Assembly: GCF_951230135.1 (NCBI RefSeq)
Contig: NZ_CATNVC010000011.1
Location: forward strand, 1-64,000
Source: Butyricicoccus sp. Marseille-Q5471
GTDB lineage: Bacteria; Bacillota; Clostridia; Oscillospirales; Butyricicoccaceae
Length of the DNA: 64,000 nucleotides
Direction: 5' to 3'
This document shows positions 15,240 through 23,945 of the stretch, piece by piece. The first letter of the stretch is position 1. Every line of letters begins with the position of its first letter. The notes beneath the pieces are model-generated. The model ran no database searches and had not been told where the DNA came from. It saw nothing but the letters and a program-made list of their open reading frames with translations. The position numbers and the translations under genes are program-made.

Positions 15240-16364
15240 TTACTTAACCGTGACCCACTGACGGGTCTCAGCAGACTCGAGCACCGCGTCGATGACCTGC
15301 ATCACCTTAGTGCCGAAGCGGAAGTCGATTTCGCACGGCTTGTGCTCCGCCACGCACTTGAGCGTATGATAGGCTTCAATCGTCTTCTGGTCTGCATAGC
15401 CAAGGCAGATGCCCGCGCCGCCGTAAAACTTGTCATACTCGCCGTGGCCGGGCGCAATCAGCACGGTTTTGAAGCCGCGTTCGCGCTTATCGTCGTCATG
15501 GCGGTAAATCTGCACCTCGTTCTGGCGCTCCTGATTGTACACAATGCAGCCGTTTGTCATCTGAATCTCGTAGCCGAGCGACATTTTGCGTCCTGCGGCC
15601 AGACGATTGGAGAAAATCGTACCGCATGCGCCGTTTGCAAAGTTGAACATGAACTGCACCACGTCGTCGTTTTCAACCGGCAGCATTTTGGAGGAATCCT
15701 TCGGGTCGGGACGCGCCGGCACAATGATTTTCGTCATGCCGCAGACCTCCGCAATGTCGCCGATGATATATTGTGAAAGGGACAGCGTATGGCTCGCCAA
15801 ATCGCCCAGTGCGCCCGAGGCCGAGGCGGATTTGAACATGCGCCACTCGTGCTTCTGATCGGGTTCATTATAATAGTCCTGATCGTACATACCGCGGAAA
15901 TTGACGACCTCGCCAAGCTCGCCCGATGCAACAAGTTCCTTAACATACTGCTGAATGGGATTGCGCACATAGTTAAAGCCCACCGAGGTGATGATGCCCG
16001 CATCCTCCACGGCCTTCGTCGCGTCGACCGCTTCTTGCGCGGTCATGGAGAGCGGCTTTTCACAGTAGACGTGCTTGCCGTGCTTTGCAGCTTCGACCGC
16101 GATCGGGCAGTGCGATGCATTGGGGGTGGTGATGTCCACCATGTCGATTTCGGGGTCGAATACAACCTCCATCCAATCGGTCGTCCAACGCTGAAAGCCG
16201 TACTTTTCGGCGAGCGATTTGGCGTTCGCTTCGTTCACGTCTGCGACCGCGACCAATTCCGGTACGACCTCGTCACCGAAGATGTTATTGATGGATTTAT
16301 AGGCGTTTGCATGGGTTCGCCCCATAAAACCTGCGCCAATCAGGCCGATTTTGATTTTTTTCAT
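15240..16364 (-). CDS. Gfo/Idh/MocA-family sugar dehydrogenase
   Basis: The 374 residues show the N-terminal Rossmann GLIGAGFMGRTHANAY, the conserved catalytic EKP motif in HVYCEKPLSMTAQEA, and the C-terminal oxidoreductase domain with GDLASHTLSLSQYIIGDI. Such enzymes oxidise a sugar or inositol ring position with NAD(P). It is co-directional with the epimerase and 72 bases after the sugar-binding protein gene, so I infer a shared catabolic path for the imported sugar. Confidence 0.9.
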   Translation of the reverse strand: MKKIKIGLIGAGFMGRTHANAYKSINNIFGDEVVPELVAVADVNEANAKSLAEKYGFQRWTTDWMEVVFDPEIDMVDITTPNASHCPIAVEAAKHGKHVYCEKPLSMTAQEAVDATKAVEDAGIITSVGFNYVRNPIQQYVKELVASGELGEVVNFRGMYDQDYYNEPDQKHEWRMFKSASASGALGDLASHTLSLSQYIIGDIAEVCGMTKIIVPARPDPKDSSKMLPVENDDVVQFMFNFANGACGTIFSNRLAAGRKMSLGYEIQMTNGCIVYNQERQNEVQIYRHDDDKRERGFKTVLIAPGHGEYDKFYGGAGICLGYADQKTIEAYHTLKCVAEHKPCEIDFRFGTKVMQVIDAVLESAETRQWVTVK

Positions 16365-16436
16365 GTTGCTTTGCTCCTTTTGATCTGTATGCGGTTAAAA
16401 GAAGCTGCCCCTGAAATGCGGGGCAGCTCGGTTGTA

Positions 16437-17417
16437 TTACTTCGTCCACTCTGCCAGCTTGACGAGGAAATCATCGACATTGGAAGCGTCAATGACGCTC
16501 GCTTCCGACGGATAGAACGCTTCAATCGACTTGCCTTCGACTGCGTCAATTGCGCGTGCCACACAGTTATAACCCATGGTGTAGGGGCCGATGTCGACCG
16601 TTGCCGTCAGCTTGCCGTCCTTGACAGGCTGCGCGCCCGAGATGCCGCCAAATCCGCACACCTTGATGCGATCGGCCAGTCCGGACGAAGCAACCGCGTT
16701 GGCTGCACCCATTGCCACGTCGTCCGAGTGGCAGACAACCGCGTCAATCTGATCGGGGTACTGCTGCATCAGGCCTTCAATGCTCGTAACGGCCTTATCC
16801 GCAACCGCATCCGTGTATTGCAGGTCGAGCACGGTGCAGCCGCCCTCTTCCAGTCCGCGCGTCCAGCCCTTAATGCGATCCTCCGAGGTGGTATCGCCCT
16901 GTACCCCCGCCAGAATCACAACATTTCCCTTGCCGCCAAGCTGTTCGGCGATGTATTTGCCGCCCGCTGCCGCTGCGTCCTCATTGGAAACGCCGATATA
17001 GCTGAGCAGCTTTTCCGAAGTAAACGTTGTATCGACCGAGAGAATCGGAATCTGCGCGTCCTTCACCGCATTTGCCGCCGAATCCGGCTGCAGCGGTGCA
17101 AGCACCAACGCTTCGGACTCACTGCTTGCAAGGGTGGTTTCAATCATGTTGAGTTGCTCATCGTAGGAGCTTTCGCTCGGCGGGCCCTGCAGCAGCACCT
17201 TGCAGCCAAGATCGGACTCAGCCTGACGAATGCCTGCCGCTACTGCATTCCAATATTCCGAATTGAGTGTCTTGAGAATAACCGTGATCGTATGCTGTCC
17301 GTCTGCCGCGGCTGTTCCTTCTGTCTGTGTGCCGGAAGCGGACTGTTCGCCGCCGCACGCTGTCAAACCGAGCACCATTGCGCCGGCCAGCAGCATTGCC
17401 AAAAATCTCTTTTTCAT
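16437..17417 (-). CDS. Sugar ABC substrate-binding lipoprotein, RbsB-like
   Basis: The 326 residues carry a lipoprotein signal (LLAGAMVLGLTACGG) and the type I periplasmic binding fold of ribose/galactose/inositol binders (VILKTLNSEYWNAVAAGIRQAESDLGCKVLLQGP; VDTTFTSEKLLSYIGVSNEDAAAAGGKYIAEQL; VVCHSDDVAMGAANAV). No ATPase or permease gene lies beside it, so it must borrow them or be left over from a larger operon. The LacI-type regulator upstream probably controls it. Confidence 0.9.
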   Translation of the reverse strand: MKKRFLAMLLAGAMVLGLTACGGEQSASGTQTEGTAAADGQHTITVILKTLNSEYWNAVAAGIRQAESDLGCKVLLQGPPSESSYDEQLNMIETTLASSESEALVLAPLQPDSAANAVKDAQIPILSVDTTFTSEKLLSYIGVSNEDAAAAGGKYIAEQLGGKGNVVILAGVQGDTTSEDRIKGWTRGLEEGGCTVLDLQYTDAVADKAVTSIEGLMQQYPDQIDAVVCHSDDVAMGAANAVASSGLADRIKVCGFGGISGAQPVKDGKLTATVDIGPYTMGYNCVARAIDAVEGKSIEAFYPSEASVIDASNVDDFLVKLAEWTK

Positions 17418-17506
17418 TCCATATACCTCTCTTTACATCGTGTGCGCGCTGATCATCACTGCACACTGTTGTGTTCTGGTTATCGGGCCGCCCTTTTGTT
17501 GTCCTT

Positions 17507-17536
17507 ATTATAGGCCGACGGCTGTCTGCACTTCAA
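17507..17536 (-). promoter_or_regulatory. Promoter of the sugar-binding protein operon
   Basis: On the minus strand TTGAAG (17536-17531), an 18-base spacer and TATAAT (17512-17507) lie about 90 bases upstream of the start codon. Confidence 0.6.
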
Positions 17537-17649
17537 TTCGCAAAGTCCATAGAGTTGGATTTTGTCAGCTTTCGCAGGGAATCGGACGTTTCGCTGTGCA
17601 AATCGCCCGAATCCTCCGTATCCTTTCTCGAAAATCCCGGGTTTCCCTT

Positions 17650-17670
17650 ACGTGCCTAAAATAGGCACGT
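17650..17670. promoter_or_regulatory. Perfect palindrome, possible operator of the LacI-type regulator
   Basis: The arms ACGTGCCTA and TAGGCACGT flank AAA, a 9-3-9 perfect inverted repeat. A degenerate relative with the same AGGCACG half lies 66 bases away (17729-17735). It sits between lacI and the sugar-binding protein, but about 115 bases upstream of the proposed -35 box. The rest of 17418-17778 shows no gene. Confidence 0.5.
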
Positions 17671-17747
17671 TCCACTCACCCTTGTTCTTGACGCATTTTG
17701 ACCGAAGAACAGAAAATGACACGTAAAAGGCACGCTCTTAATGCAAC

Positions 17748-17776
17748 AAAAAAGCGCTGCCGTATGCAGCGCTTTT
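17748..17776 (-). terminator. Terminator of the LacI-family regulator gene
   Basis: AAAAGCGCTGC and GCAGCGCTTTT pair around a 5-base loop. The minus strand then reads TTTTTT through the arm and beyond. Confidence 0.75.
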
Positions 17777-17778
17777 CC

Positions 17779-18825
17779 TTACAGGCTTTGATTGGCTGAG
17801 AGCACTTCAATATTCTCATCAATGCCGATCAGGATGGGCATCTCCAGAAAGGGAGCGGCCGGTTTCTCCCCATCCAGCAGATATTTGAGCAGCGTATGCA
17901 GTGCCACACTGCCCTGCCGATAGGGGGTCAGTCCGATGGTGAAATCCACAATACCGCGCTTGACCAACGCGACCACATCGTCCGTAAAATTATAGCACAC
18001 GATTTTAACGTTCTTGGCCTGACGGTCAATCAGCGCCTGCCCGATGTCCCCGGTGCAGCCGACTACGCTGAAAATGCCGCGCAGATTGGGATACTGCTGC
18101 ACCAGCATGCCGGTCTTTTCATAGGCAATGACGCTCTGGTCACGCGAATTGATCGTCTCCACGATGCGGATGCTCGGATACCGTTCACGTATCGCCTGCT
18201 CAAAGCCATGCAGCCGCGCACGGTGCGCCAGCATATCCGGCAGGCCGCCGATGATTGCCACATCCCCCTGCCCGCCGATGCTCTTTGCCAGAAGCGAAGC
18301 GGCAACACGCCCCGAAGCGCGGCTGTCCTCCCCCACCATGCACAGCCGCCGACAGCCCGGCATATCCGAATCATACAGCACAACAGGAATGTTTTTGTCT
18401 GCAAAACGGTTCAGTCGGTCGCACAGCCGCCCGCTTTGTCCGCCGCGCAGCACAATGCCGTCCACGCCATGCTCCTCGATATAATCGAGTATGGAAAGCA
18501 CTTCATTGACGTTCACACCGTCACAGAAGAAATACTCGACCTGCACATTGCGATCGTGGAAGTGCACTAAGGCGCTGTCCATGCCGCGCTTGACGATTTC
18601 AAAAAACGGGTTGCTCAGCCGCGGAATAATGACCGCAATCTGAACCTGCTCGAGCGCACCGGTTTCCTTCTGCCGCTTGGGCAGTTCATATCCAAGCTCA
18701 TCAATCAGTTGCTGCACCGCCGCGCGCACCTCATCGCTGACGCCCGTACGCCCATGCACCACCTTGTCCACCGTGCCACGCGATACGCCGGCCAGCTGCG
18801 CTATTTTGCGAATGGTTGTCTTCAT
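17779..18825 (-). CDS. LacI-family transcriptional regulator
   Basis: The 348 residues have the LacI helix-turn-helix and hinge at 1-60 (TIRKIAQLAGVSRGTVDKVVHGRTGVSDEVR) and a type I binding-protein-like sensor domain (IAVIIPRLSNPFFEIVKRGMDSAL; VVLYDSDMPG; IFSVVGCTGDIGQALIDR). The VDKVVHGR variant in place of VSRVLNG is seen in regulators of sugar operons with RbsB-like partners. It is encoded just upstream of the sugar-binding protein, dehydrogenase and epimerase genes and probably controls them through the palindrome at 17650. Confidence 0.9.
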   Translation of the reverse strand: MKTTIRKIAQLAGVSRGTVDKVVHGRTGVSDEVRAAVQQLIDELGYELPKRQKETGALEQVQIAVIIPRLSNPFFEIVKRGMDSALVHFHDRNVQVEYFFCDGVNVNEVLSILDYIEEHGVDGIVLRGGQSGRLCDRLNRFADKNIPVVLYDSDMPGCRRLCMVGEDSRASGRVAASLLAKSIGGQGDVAIIGGLPDMLAHRARLHGFEQAIRERYPSIRIVETINSRDQSVIAYEKTGMLVQQYPNLRGIFSVVGCTGDIGQALIDRQAKNVKIVCYNFTDDVVALVKRGIVDFTIGLTPYRQGSVALHTLLKYLLDGEKPAAPFLEMPILIGIDENIEVLSANQSL

Positions 18826-18929
18826 CCTGCTATCCTCTCATGCCGTTATCGTCCGTACTGTGCGATATGCTTTTCCGCACCGTTCCTCTGCAAAGTAAGT
18901 ACTAAAACCTTCCAACTTTGAACGGGCAC

Positions 18930-18958
18930 TTGTATTTCAAAGAAATATATATTATATT
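18930..18958 (+). promoter_or_regulatory. Promoter of the small membrane-anchored protein gene
   Basis: TTGTAT (18930-18935), a 17-base spacer and TATATT (18953-18958) precede the frame at 19048 by about 90 bases. The surrounding 18926-18980 is very AT-rich. Confidence 0.65.
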
Positions 18959-19047
18959 ATATTTGTTAATTATTGGATTTTTCTTTGTGGTTCGGCCGCT
19001 TTCATGTCGATTCATAAGGAATCTTCCTTTCAATGAGGTGACTGGCT

Positions 19048-19467
19048 ATATTTAAAGTTAATAAAGGGCTTCTTTATCTGTGGATTGCATTTGTTGCACT
19101 GTCCATCGGCGTCTTTGTCGTTTCTCTGCAGCAATTTTCCGCTTCCAATCTGCAAACGACGTTTTCTGATGCCGTTTCCAGTGTTGCGGCTACGTTAGGA
19201 CTTAATTCCTCTGAATTTGATTCGTTTTCTCCGCAGGATGAGGATTTATCCGAAGAATTTCAGCGCATTCAAGAACAAGCAGATGCGCTGTTGGATTTGG
19301 ACTCGGGTCATGTCAGCGTCCGGTACTTCGTGCACAAAGGAAGAGACCTGATTTATGTCATAACACAAGATGCAGCCGGTGTCAACCATCTATGCACTTT
19401 GAAGCTGCAGGACGATCATTGGTTGAAAACCGATGAAGTTCTGGATAGCAACGCAAATGATATCTAA
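19048..19467 (+). CDS. Small membrane-anchored protein with an AUA start
   Basis: The frame that ends at TAA 19465-19467 opens after a TGA at 19039-19041 and has no ATG, GTG or TTG near its 5' end. AGGTGA (19036-19041) stands 6 bases before ATA 19048, which I take as a rare start; CTG at 19042 is the alternative. The 139-residue product begins with a short basic stretch, a membrane helix (LLYLWIAFVALSIGVFVVSL), then an acidic soluble domain ending in LKLQDDHWLKTDEVLDSN. Promoter, ribosome site and terminator are all in place, so it looks like a working gene or one that lost ATG recently. Its function is unknown. Confidence 0.7.
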   Translation: MFKVNKGLLYLWIAFVALSIGVFVVSLQQFSASNLQTTFSDAVSSVAATLGLNSSEFDSFSPQDEDLSEEFQRIQEQADALLDLDSGHVSVRYFVHKGRDLIYVITQDAAGVNHLCTLKLQDDHWLKTDEVLDSNANDI

Positions 19468-19483
19468 TTCCCCCTCAATACAT

Positions 19484-19519
19484 AAAGCACCCCTGTGTCT
19501 CAACACAGGGGTGCTTTTT
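19484..19519. terminator. Bidirectional terminator
   Basis: AAAGCACCCCTGTGT (19484-19498) pairs with ACACAGGGGTGCTTT (19503-19517) and TTTTT follows on the plus strand. It serves the small gene and probably also the convergent EAL gene. Confidence 0.85.
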
Positions 19520-19556
19520 CGGGTTGTTTAACGAGGATGCAATACTCGCCCCCGAG

Positions 19557-20243
19557 TCAAGAGGGCACATGCTCCGTTTGCTGCTGCATCAGCGCCGCAA
19601 ACTGCTCCACCGGCATCGGTTTTGCGTAGTAATACCCCTGCACGATGTCACATCCCGCTGCCCGCAGCAAATCAATATGCTCCCGGCTCTCAATCCCCTC
19701 TGCCACGGTCACAATATGCAGCTTTTTCGCCATCAGCATAATGCTTTCAATCACTGCGTTTGCTCTGGCGCTGTCCGAGTGATCGGTAAAGAAGCTCCTG
19801 TCGATTTTAATCACATCTACCGGCAGATTTTTGAGCAGTCCCAGTGAGGAATAGCCAGTTCCGAAATCATCCATCGACAGCGTAAAGCCGGCCGCATGGA
19901 TTTTATTCAGCACCGTTTCCAAAAGGTCTTCATTCTCAAAGATGATGCTTTCTGTCAGTTCAAGCTCGATATTGTGCGCCGGAACGCCGTATCGTTTTGC
20001 AATTTCCACCAGTTCGTCGATGAAGTGGGCATTTGCCAGATGCCTTCTGGAAAAATTCACCGATACGGTGACGATTGTCTGTCCGCAATCCATCCATCCT
20101 CTGATGAGTTGGCACACCTGCTCGAACATATAGAAATCCAGCTTTGTGATGAAGCCATTGTGTTCAAACAGAGGAATAAACTCACCCGGATAAATCAGGC
20201 TTGCGTTTGACGCCTCCCAGCGGACGAGCGCCTCCGCCCCCAC
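19557..20243 (-). CDS. EAL-domain part of a GGDEF-EAL gene split by an amber codon
   Basis: This 228-residue frame is the C-terminal half of the gene that begins at about 21815 and lies in the same frame. EAL phosphodiesterases cleave cyclic di-GMP. All catalytic motifs are present: EALVRW, NFSRRHL, ELTES, DDFGTGYSSL, IKIDRSF, VAEGIE and QGYYYAKP. The codon that should give the Gln of the canonical QPK motif is TAG (20274-20276), so this part is made only by suppression or by restart at the GTG 20243. No good ribosome site precedes that GTG. Confidence 0.8.
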   Translation of the reverse strand: MGAEALVRWEASNASLIYPGEFIPLFEHNGFITKLDFYMFEQVCQLIRGWMDCGQTIVTVSVNFSRRHLANAHFIDELVEIAKRYGVPAHNIELELTESIIFENEDLLETVLNKIHAAGFTLSMDDFGTGYSSLGLLKNLPVDVIKIDRSFFTDHSDSARANAVIESIMLMAKKLHIVTVAEGIESREHIDLLRAAGCDIVQGYYYAKPMPVEQFAALMQQQTEHVPS

Positions 20244-20273
20244 AACCGTCTCGCTTGCCAGCGCATACTTTGG

Positions 20274-21815
20274 CTACAAATAGACCTTGAATTCCCGGTT
20301 TTCCAGTGCCGCCGCCATTTTATCTTCAATTTCGGTTTCCCGCACTGCTTTTTTCTTGTCAGCATCATCAAAATAGAACTCGGTCACGCCCGTCTGCTCG
20401 GTCATCAGCTTCGCCTGCCGGTGGGCATAATTCACTTTTTCAAAAATTTCGGCGATCGAGTCTTCGCCCGTGTCCGTCACATATCGTCCGGTCGGGAATT
20501 TGACGAAATACTGAAAGGAAGGGCCCATCAGCTCGGTGAAACGCTGTCGAAACCGATTGCGAATATGATCCATTTCCGCTTTGCCCCTGTTGTTGAACAT
20601 TATGATAAACTCATCCACCATAATACGTGCAAACAGTTCATTCGGCTCGCTCGCAACCTCTGACAGCGCCTGCGCCATGTTTTTCAGCACGCGGTCCCCC
20701 ATGTCAAAGCCAAGGCGATCATTGACCAGTTTAAAATTCTGCACATCCATCTTGGTGAAAAGGAATTGTTTGTGCGGGTTTTCTATCAAAACCCGCTGTA
20801 CCCGCTCCCGAAATGCATTGTAATTCGGAAATCCGGTCAATTCATCAAAATACGCCACGTGCTCCAGATGCCGTTTGGTTTTGCGGTTTTGTATGACCAC
20901 AGTAACCAGCAGCAGCATGAATGCAGTCGAAGTAAACAGCACGATTTTTGTGTTGCGCGCAATCAGCCGGTTAGTGTTTTGGGAAATCACAGCAGTGGGA
21001 ACAACGGAGAGCACGTACCAGTCGTTCACGCCAACTCTACAGTAAGCGCCCACTCTTTGCACGTCTCCCCGGCTGTACTCAATAACGCCGTTTTTGTTTT
21101 GCTCCATATTCTTTTTGATGGCCTGCACCTTTTCTTCTCCCATTTTGTCGCCATAAATCTCATCGAACAGGTTGGAAAATTCATAAAGGCCGTTTTTGTG
21201 CTCTGTGAAGACAATCGGTTCACCCTCTTTGGTGACGATATAAGAAAATCCCTCGCCACCAAAGGTGGCGGTGTTCAGCAGGTCGGTAAATAGATCGGTC
21301 TCATTGGTTGCAAAAACGACGCCGGCCACCTGTCCCTGATGGTACAGCGGCACGGCATACACATTGATAAAGCCGTTGTCTACCTTATCCACCAGTCGAT
21401 CCGACACGCTGCTGAGACCTGACAACGCTTTTTTAAAATAGTCACGATCCGCGATGCTGAATTGCTCTGCATCTGTTGTAATTGCGTTGCCATCGAGCGC
21501 TGCATACCCCATCCGCTTAAAGGCCGAACGGGTTTGCTCCGATTGCAGAACCGTAATCATACGATTGGTATCCAGTTTTTCCTCTTGACCGATAATATTG
21601 GCGACCGCTTCAATTTTATCCAGCTGCATCTGCACCGTATTTTGAATGATTTTTGCATTCTGCATTGCAATTTCACTTAAATACTGCTGATCCTGCATGT
21701 TAATATCGTTCGTTGTCTGCACGAGAAAATAATACGCGCCGGCCAACACGATAGCCACAGGGATGCAAATCATCAAGGCAATCGTTATGAACCGTTTTCC
21801 CCATCGATTTTTCAA
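20274..21815 (-). CDS. Cache sensor and degenerate GGDEF domain, truncated at an amber codon
   Basis: A TTG at 21815 has GGAG 7 bases upstream; GTG 21842 is an alternative. The product has a membrane helix (ITIALMICIPVAIVLAGAYYFLV), an extracellular dCache-like region (about 35-290), a second helix (FTSTAFMLLLVTVVI) and a GGDEF domain (HVAYFDELTGFPNYNAF to FYFDDADKKKA). The active-site motif reads MVDEF (about residue 398) in place of GGDEF, so cyclase activity is doubtful. It ends EFKVYL-stop, exactly where family members continue QPK into EAL. The pair is therefore a nonsense-interrupted bifunctional protein. Confidence 0.85.
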   Translation of the reverse strand: MKNRWGKRFITIALMICIPVAIVLAGAYYFLVQTTNDINMQDQQYLSEIAMQNAKIIQNTVQMQLDKIEAVANIIGQEEKLDTNRMITVLQSEQTRSAFKRMGYAALDGNAITTDAEQFSIADRDYFKKALSGLSSVSDRLVDKVDNGFINVYAVPLYHQGQVAGVVFATNETDLFTDLLNTATFGGEGFSYIVTKEGEPIVFTEHKNGLYEFSNLFDEIYGDKMGEEKVQAIKKNMEQNKNGVIEYSRGDVQRVGAYCRVGVNDWYVLSVVPTAVISQNTNRLIARNTKIVLFTSTAFMLLLVTVVIQNRKTKRHLEHVAYFDELTGFPNYNAFRERVQRVLIENPHKQFLFTKMDVQNFKLVNDRLGFDMGDRVLKNMAQALSEVASEPNELFARIMVDEFIIMFNNRGKAEMDHIRNRFRQRFTELMGPSFQYFVKFPTGRYVTDTGEDSIAEIFEKVNYAHRQAKLMTEQTGVTEFYFDDADKKKAVRETEIEDKMAAALENREFKVYL

Positions 21816-21872
21816 AGTATTGCTCCATTCTTTGGCGAACACGCTGTCTGAAAAGCGCCATATAGCATGATA

Positions 21873-21901
21873 ATTCTACCACGTTCGTCCGAATATTGCA
21901 A
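21873..21901 (-). promoter_or_regulatory. Promoter of the GGDEF-EAL gene
   Basis: TTGCAA (21901-21896), a 17-base spacer and TAGAAT (21878-21873) are read on the minus strand. Confidence 0.6.
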
Positions 21902-21968
21902 TGTTCTCCAAGCACCGCGATGTGCTGCATTTTCTGATGAGTGAGCGCATTTTCCGTGCGGTTTTTCT

Positions 21969-22586
21969 TTACACGGAGGAAAGCAGCCCAATCTTCTGCA
22001 TGGCGTATGCAATGATGCGCGCATGGTCAAAAGCAAGGCCGCCGCTGTCCTGCAGCATATATTCCGTACGCACGCCCACAATTCCCAGAACAGTCTTCCG
22101 ATACAGTACCGCGCTGAACGTCTCTGCCGTACCGGTAAAATCCAGTGTAAGGGTTTCCCCTGTCTGCTGCGCGCGGACGCGAAACCATGCAGCGTCTGCA
22201 GCGTCGTCACCCGCGACTGGGATAGCCTGCTGATCTGTGATTCTTGCAACATACCCTTCTGACATGACCCACATGCGCGGATCGCGTCCGGGCGTGCTGA
22301 ACAGTCCCACCGGCTCAATCGGCAGTCCGGTCAGATGCGTTTCTTCCTCCAGTTCACGCATGGCGGTCTGCTCCACCGACTCCGATTCTTCCGAAAAGCC
22401 GCCGGGCAACGCCCATTTGCCGAGATACGGATGCCCGCCGCGCCGAATCAGCAGCAATTCCTCACCCTCTGGCATACTGCGGAAAACCGCAATATCCGCT
22501 GTGACTGAGGGCCTTTTGTAGTCCCGCGGCCGGTATTGTGTCAAAAATTCCGCTTCGGTGCGCCCGTTTTTGTCCCGTAATTCCAT
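21969..22586 (-). CDS. NUDIX hydrolase
   Basis: The 205 residues contain a complete Nudix box (GGFSEESESVEQTAMRELEEETHL at about 61-84, matching GX5EX7REUXEE). The region before it, LLLIRRGGHPYLGKWALPGGF, is that of ADP-ribose/NrtR-like hydrolases. The C-terminal third (FDHARIIAYAMQKI) resembles the end of the ADP-ribose-type enzymes. The substrate is unknown. GGAGG lies just upstream of ATG 22586. Confidence 0.9.
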   Translation of the reverse strand: MELRDKNGRTEAEFLTQYRPRDYKRPSVTADIAVFRSMPEGEELLLIRRGGHPYLGKWALPGGFSEESESVEQTAMRELEEETHLTGLPIEPVGLFSTPGRDPRMWVMSEGYVARITDQQAIPVAGDDAADAAWFRVRAQQTGETLTLDFTGTAETFSAVLYRKTVLGIVGVRTEYMLQDSGGLAFDHARIIAYAMQKIGLLSSV

Positions 22587-22605
22587 ACTTCCTCCAAATT
22601 GACAG

Positions 22606-22637
22606 AAGGCTGCCGCTTACAATCAAGCGGCAGCCTT
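22606..22637 (-). terminator. Terminator of the iron alcohol dehydrogenase gene
   Basis: AAGGCTGCCGCTT and AAGCGGCAGCCTT form a perfect 13-bp stem with a 6-base loop. The T-tract on the minus strand is poor. Confidence 0.7.
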
Positions 22638-22649
22638 GTAGTTTGATAA

Positions 22650-23867
22650 TTAAAAATCGACTTCGGTATCGTAGTAGCAGCACTTGAGCAGCTTTTCCAT
22701 CTCCTCCTGGCTGGGTTGACGGGGATTTGAACCCGTGCACGCGTCAGCGATGGCATTCTTCGCAATCTCCGGCAGGCGTTCGAGGAACACTTCTTCGGGA
22801 ACAAAGCCGTTCTCGGCAGGATAGCTGTCCGGGCCGTAATGCTTGATGCAGTGCGGAATGTTCAGCTCATCATTCATCTTGCGCAGATAGTCGATGAGCA
22901 ACTGTACCTTTTCGTCATCATCCTTGCCGCCGAGTCCCATGTAATCCGCAATCACACCATAGCGCTTCTTTGCGGTATCATCCTTCGCATTAAACGCAAT
23001 GACCTTGGGCAGGTACATCGCATTGGCTGCACCGTGGATGATATGCGCGCCGTGATCGGCAAAAACCGCGCCGGTCTTATGTGCCATCGAATGGACAATG
23101 CCCAGCAGTGCGTTAGAGAACGCCATGCCCGCAAGACACTGGGCGTTATGCATGCTGTCGCGCTTGGCCATATCGCCGTTATAGGAATCCACCAGATCGC
23201 TCTGCACCATCTTGATGGCAAAAATCGAAAGCGGATCGGTGAAATCGGAGTTCGCAGTGGAAACATACGCCTCAATTGCATGAGTCATCGCGTCCATGCC
23301 GGTGTGCGCCACCAACTTCTGCGGCATAGTTTCGGCAAGATCGGGATCGACAATCGCGACATCCGGGGTGATTTCAAAATCCGCAATCGGGTATTTGATG
23401 CCCTTGGAATAATCGGTGATGATAGAGAATGCCGTGACCTCGGTCGCCGTGCCGGAGGTCGAGGAGATCGCGCAGAAATGTGCCTTCTTGCGCAGCTTCG
23501 GCAGGCCAAACACCTTGCACATATCCTCAAAGGTCACGTCCGGGTACTCATATTTAATCCACATAGCCTTCGCCGCGTCAATCGGAGAGCCGCCGCCCAT
23601 GGCAACAATCCAGTCAGGCTGGAATTTCTGCATGGCTTCCGCGCCCTTCATGACGGTCTCAACCGACGGGTCCGGCTCAATGCCCTCGAACAGTTCGACT
23701 TCCATCCCTGCTTCCTTCAGGTAGGAAACGGCTCTGTCGAGAAAACCGAATTTTTTCATGCTGCCGCCGCCAACGCAAACCATTGCGCGCTTGCCCTCAA
23801 AGGTCTTCAGCGCTTCCAGAGAACCCTTGCCATGGTACAAATCTCTCGGTAAAGTGAACCTTGCCAT
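22650..23867 (-). CDS. Iron-containing alcohol dehydrogenase
   Basis: Type III alcohol dehydrogenases reduce aldehydes with NAD(P)H. The 405 residues show the nucleotide-binding GGGSPIDAAKAM (91-102), STSGTATEVTAFS, and the metal ligands Asp192, His196 (HTGMDAMTHAIEAYVS), His259 and His272 (HSMAHKTGAVFADHG). The length and the EPDPSVETV motif fit the butanol/1,3-propanediol dehydrogenase branch common in fermenting clostridia. It has its own promoter and terminator, so it is monocistronic. Confidence 0.93.
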   Translation of the reverse strand: MARFTLPRDLYHGKGSLEALKTFEGKRAMVCVGGGSMKKFGFLDRAVSYLKEAGMEVELFEGIEPDPSVETVMKGAEAMQKFQPDWIVAMGGGSPIDAAKAMWIKYEYPDVTFEDMCKVFGLPKLRKKAHFCAISSTSGTATEVTAFSIITDYSKGIKYPIADFEITPDVAIVDPDLAETMPQKLVAHTGMDAMTHAIEAYVSTANSDFTDPLSIFAIKMVQSDLVDSYNGDMAKRDSMHNAQCLAGMAFSNALLGIVHSMAHKTGAVFADHGAHIIHGAANAMYLPKVIAFNAKDDTAKKRYGVIADYMGLGGKDDDEKVQLLIDYLRKMNDELNIPHCIKHYGPDSYPAENGFVPEEVFLERLPEIAKNAIADACTGSNPRQPSQEEMEKLLKCCYYDTEVDF

Positions 23868-23945
23868 AATCGACCTCCAAATTTTTGATTATTTGATTTG
23901 TGTGCATAACACGATGAAGACAAGCCGCACCGCCTTATTGTTAAT

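Noticed and set aside
15789-17513. 574-codon open frame on the plus strand
   Set aside because: It is antisense to the Gfo/Idh and sugar-binding genes and has the same biased composition without motifs.
20274-20276. Genome-wide recoding of TAG as a sense codon
   Set aside because: TAG ends rplY and dctQ normally in this window, and no other gene needs TAG read-through.
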